DNA of 39,531 bases from Actinomycetota bacterium (GTDB taxonomy: Bacteria > Actinomycetota > Acidimicrobiia > Acidimicrobiales > Ilumatobacteraceae). The stretch spans positions 1 through 39,531 of the forward strand of contig VFZD01000008.1 in assembly GCA_016871295.1 (NCBI GenBank). The letters run 5' to 3'. The translations under genes and the position numbers were made by a program. Every line of letters starts with the position of its first letter. The first letter of the stretch is position 1. Of this stretch, positions 39,483-39,531 are shown in pieces. The notes under the pieces were generated by a model. The model searched no databases. It worked only from the letters and a program-made list of their open reading frames with translations, and was not told where the DNA came from.

Positions 39483-39496
39483 GAAATCGCTTCCTC

Positions 39497-39523
39497 AAAC
39501 TATCGCCACAAATAGCGTTGCAA
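39497..39523 (-). promoter_or_regulatory. Candidate tRNA-Ala promoter
   Basis: Minus-strand -35 TTGCAA (39523-39518) and -10 TAGTTT (39502-39497), 15-base spacer, with predicted start about eight bases before the mature tRNA 5' end. Spacer is a little short, so confidence is moderate. Confidence 0.4.
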
Positions 39524-39531
39524 CTATTTGA

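Noticed and set aside
1-39531. CRISPR arrays, insertion sequences, integrases, phage genes or att sites
   Set aside because: None was seen. The only repeats of note are the PNPase tail units and the short promoter repeats. The tRNA-Ala at the right edge has no visible integrase or duplicated 3' end beside it.

Overview
The window looks like a chromosomal segment of a moderately GC-rich actinobacterium, most likely of the class Acidimicrobiia (an Ilumatobacter-like lineage). The class is inferred. What I see is a fused two-domain FO synthase (FbiC), two F420-type luciferase-like oxidoreductases, frequent GTG/TTG starts, many apparently leaderless genes (TAnnnT, about 6 nt, then the start codon) and the gene order rbfA-truB-ribF / rpsO-pnp-dapB / dapA-rnj-ftsK-rimO-pgsA-cinA, which is largely conserved in Actinobacteria. 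There are 36 protein genes and one tRNA. Coding is very dense: no stretch of 300 bases lacks a gene, and several convergent gene pairs overlap or abut at their stop codons.

Layout. 1-236: 3' end of a luciferase-like oxidoreductase. 248-9586 (minus): saccharopine dehydrogenase-like protein, cinA, pgsA, rimO, ftsK, a short RNase J and dapA. 9603-11382 (minus): TetR regulator and ferritin-like diiron protein, with a likely autoregulatory operator at 11395-11421. 11516-13946 (plus): polar amino acid ABC importer. 13925-15553 (minus): acyl-CoA ligase. 15627-16820 (plus): VTT/DedA-like membrane protein and thiol peroxidase with a lysine-rich tail. 16822-20499 (minus): dapB, pnp and rpsO, with hairpins in the leaders. 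20684-24536 (plus): riboflavin synthase, a chorismate mutase-VOC fusion, and FO synthase. 24698-25144 (plus): Hsp20. 25146-27414 (minus): ribF, truB, rbfA. 27438-30332 (plus): leuS. 30333-39370: an amine-metabolism island with a luciferase-like oxidoreductase, a PhyH-family dioxygenase, a Rieske oxygenase with a quaternary-amine-type iron site, a class III aminotransferase, a PotD/B/C/A-like importer and an SDR dehydrogenase. 39410-39482 (minus): tRNA-Ala(GGC).

How the parts fit. The minus-strand housekeeping string is an ancestral order broken by two insertions of mainly plus-strand genes, one between ribF and rpsO and one between dapB and dapA. The first insertion joins enzymes next to the two precursors of F420: the riboflavin pathway (ribE, with ribF nearby) and the tyrosine branch of chorismate (chorismate mutase), followed by the enzyme that joins a riboflavin intermediate to tyrosine (FbiC). 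The chorismate mutase carries a C-terminal HPPD-like VOC domain that lacks the third metal ligand, so it may be a sensor or an unusual enzyme. The right-hand island looks like an uptake and oxidative breakdown route for a methylated or quaternary amine. These two regions and the leaderless-promoter pattern are the most interesting parts of the window.
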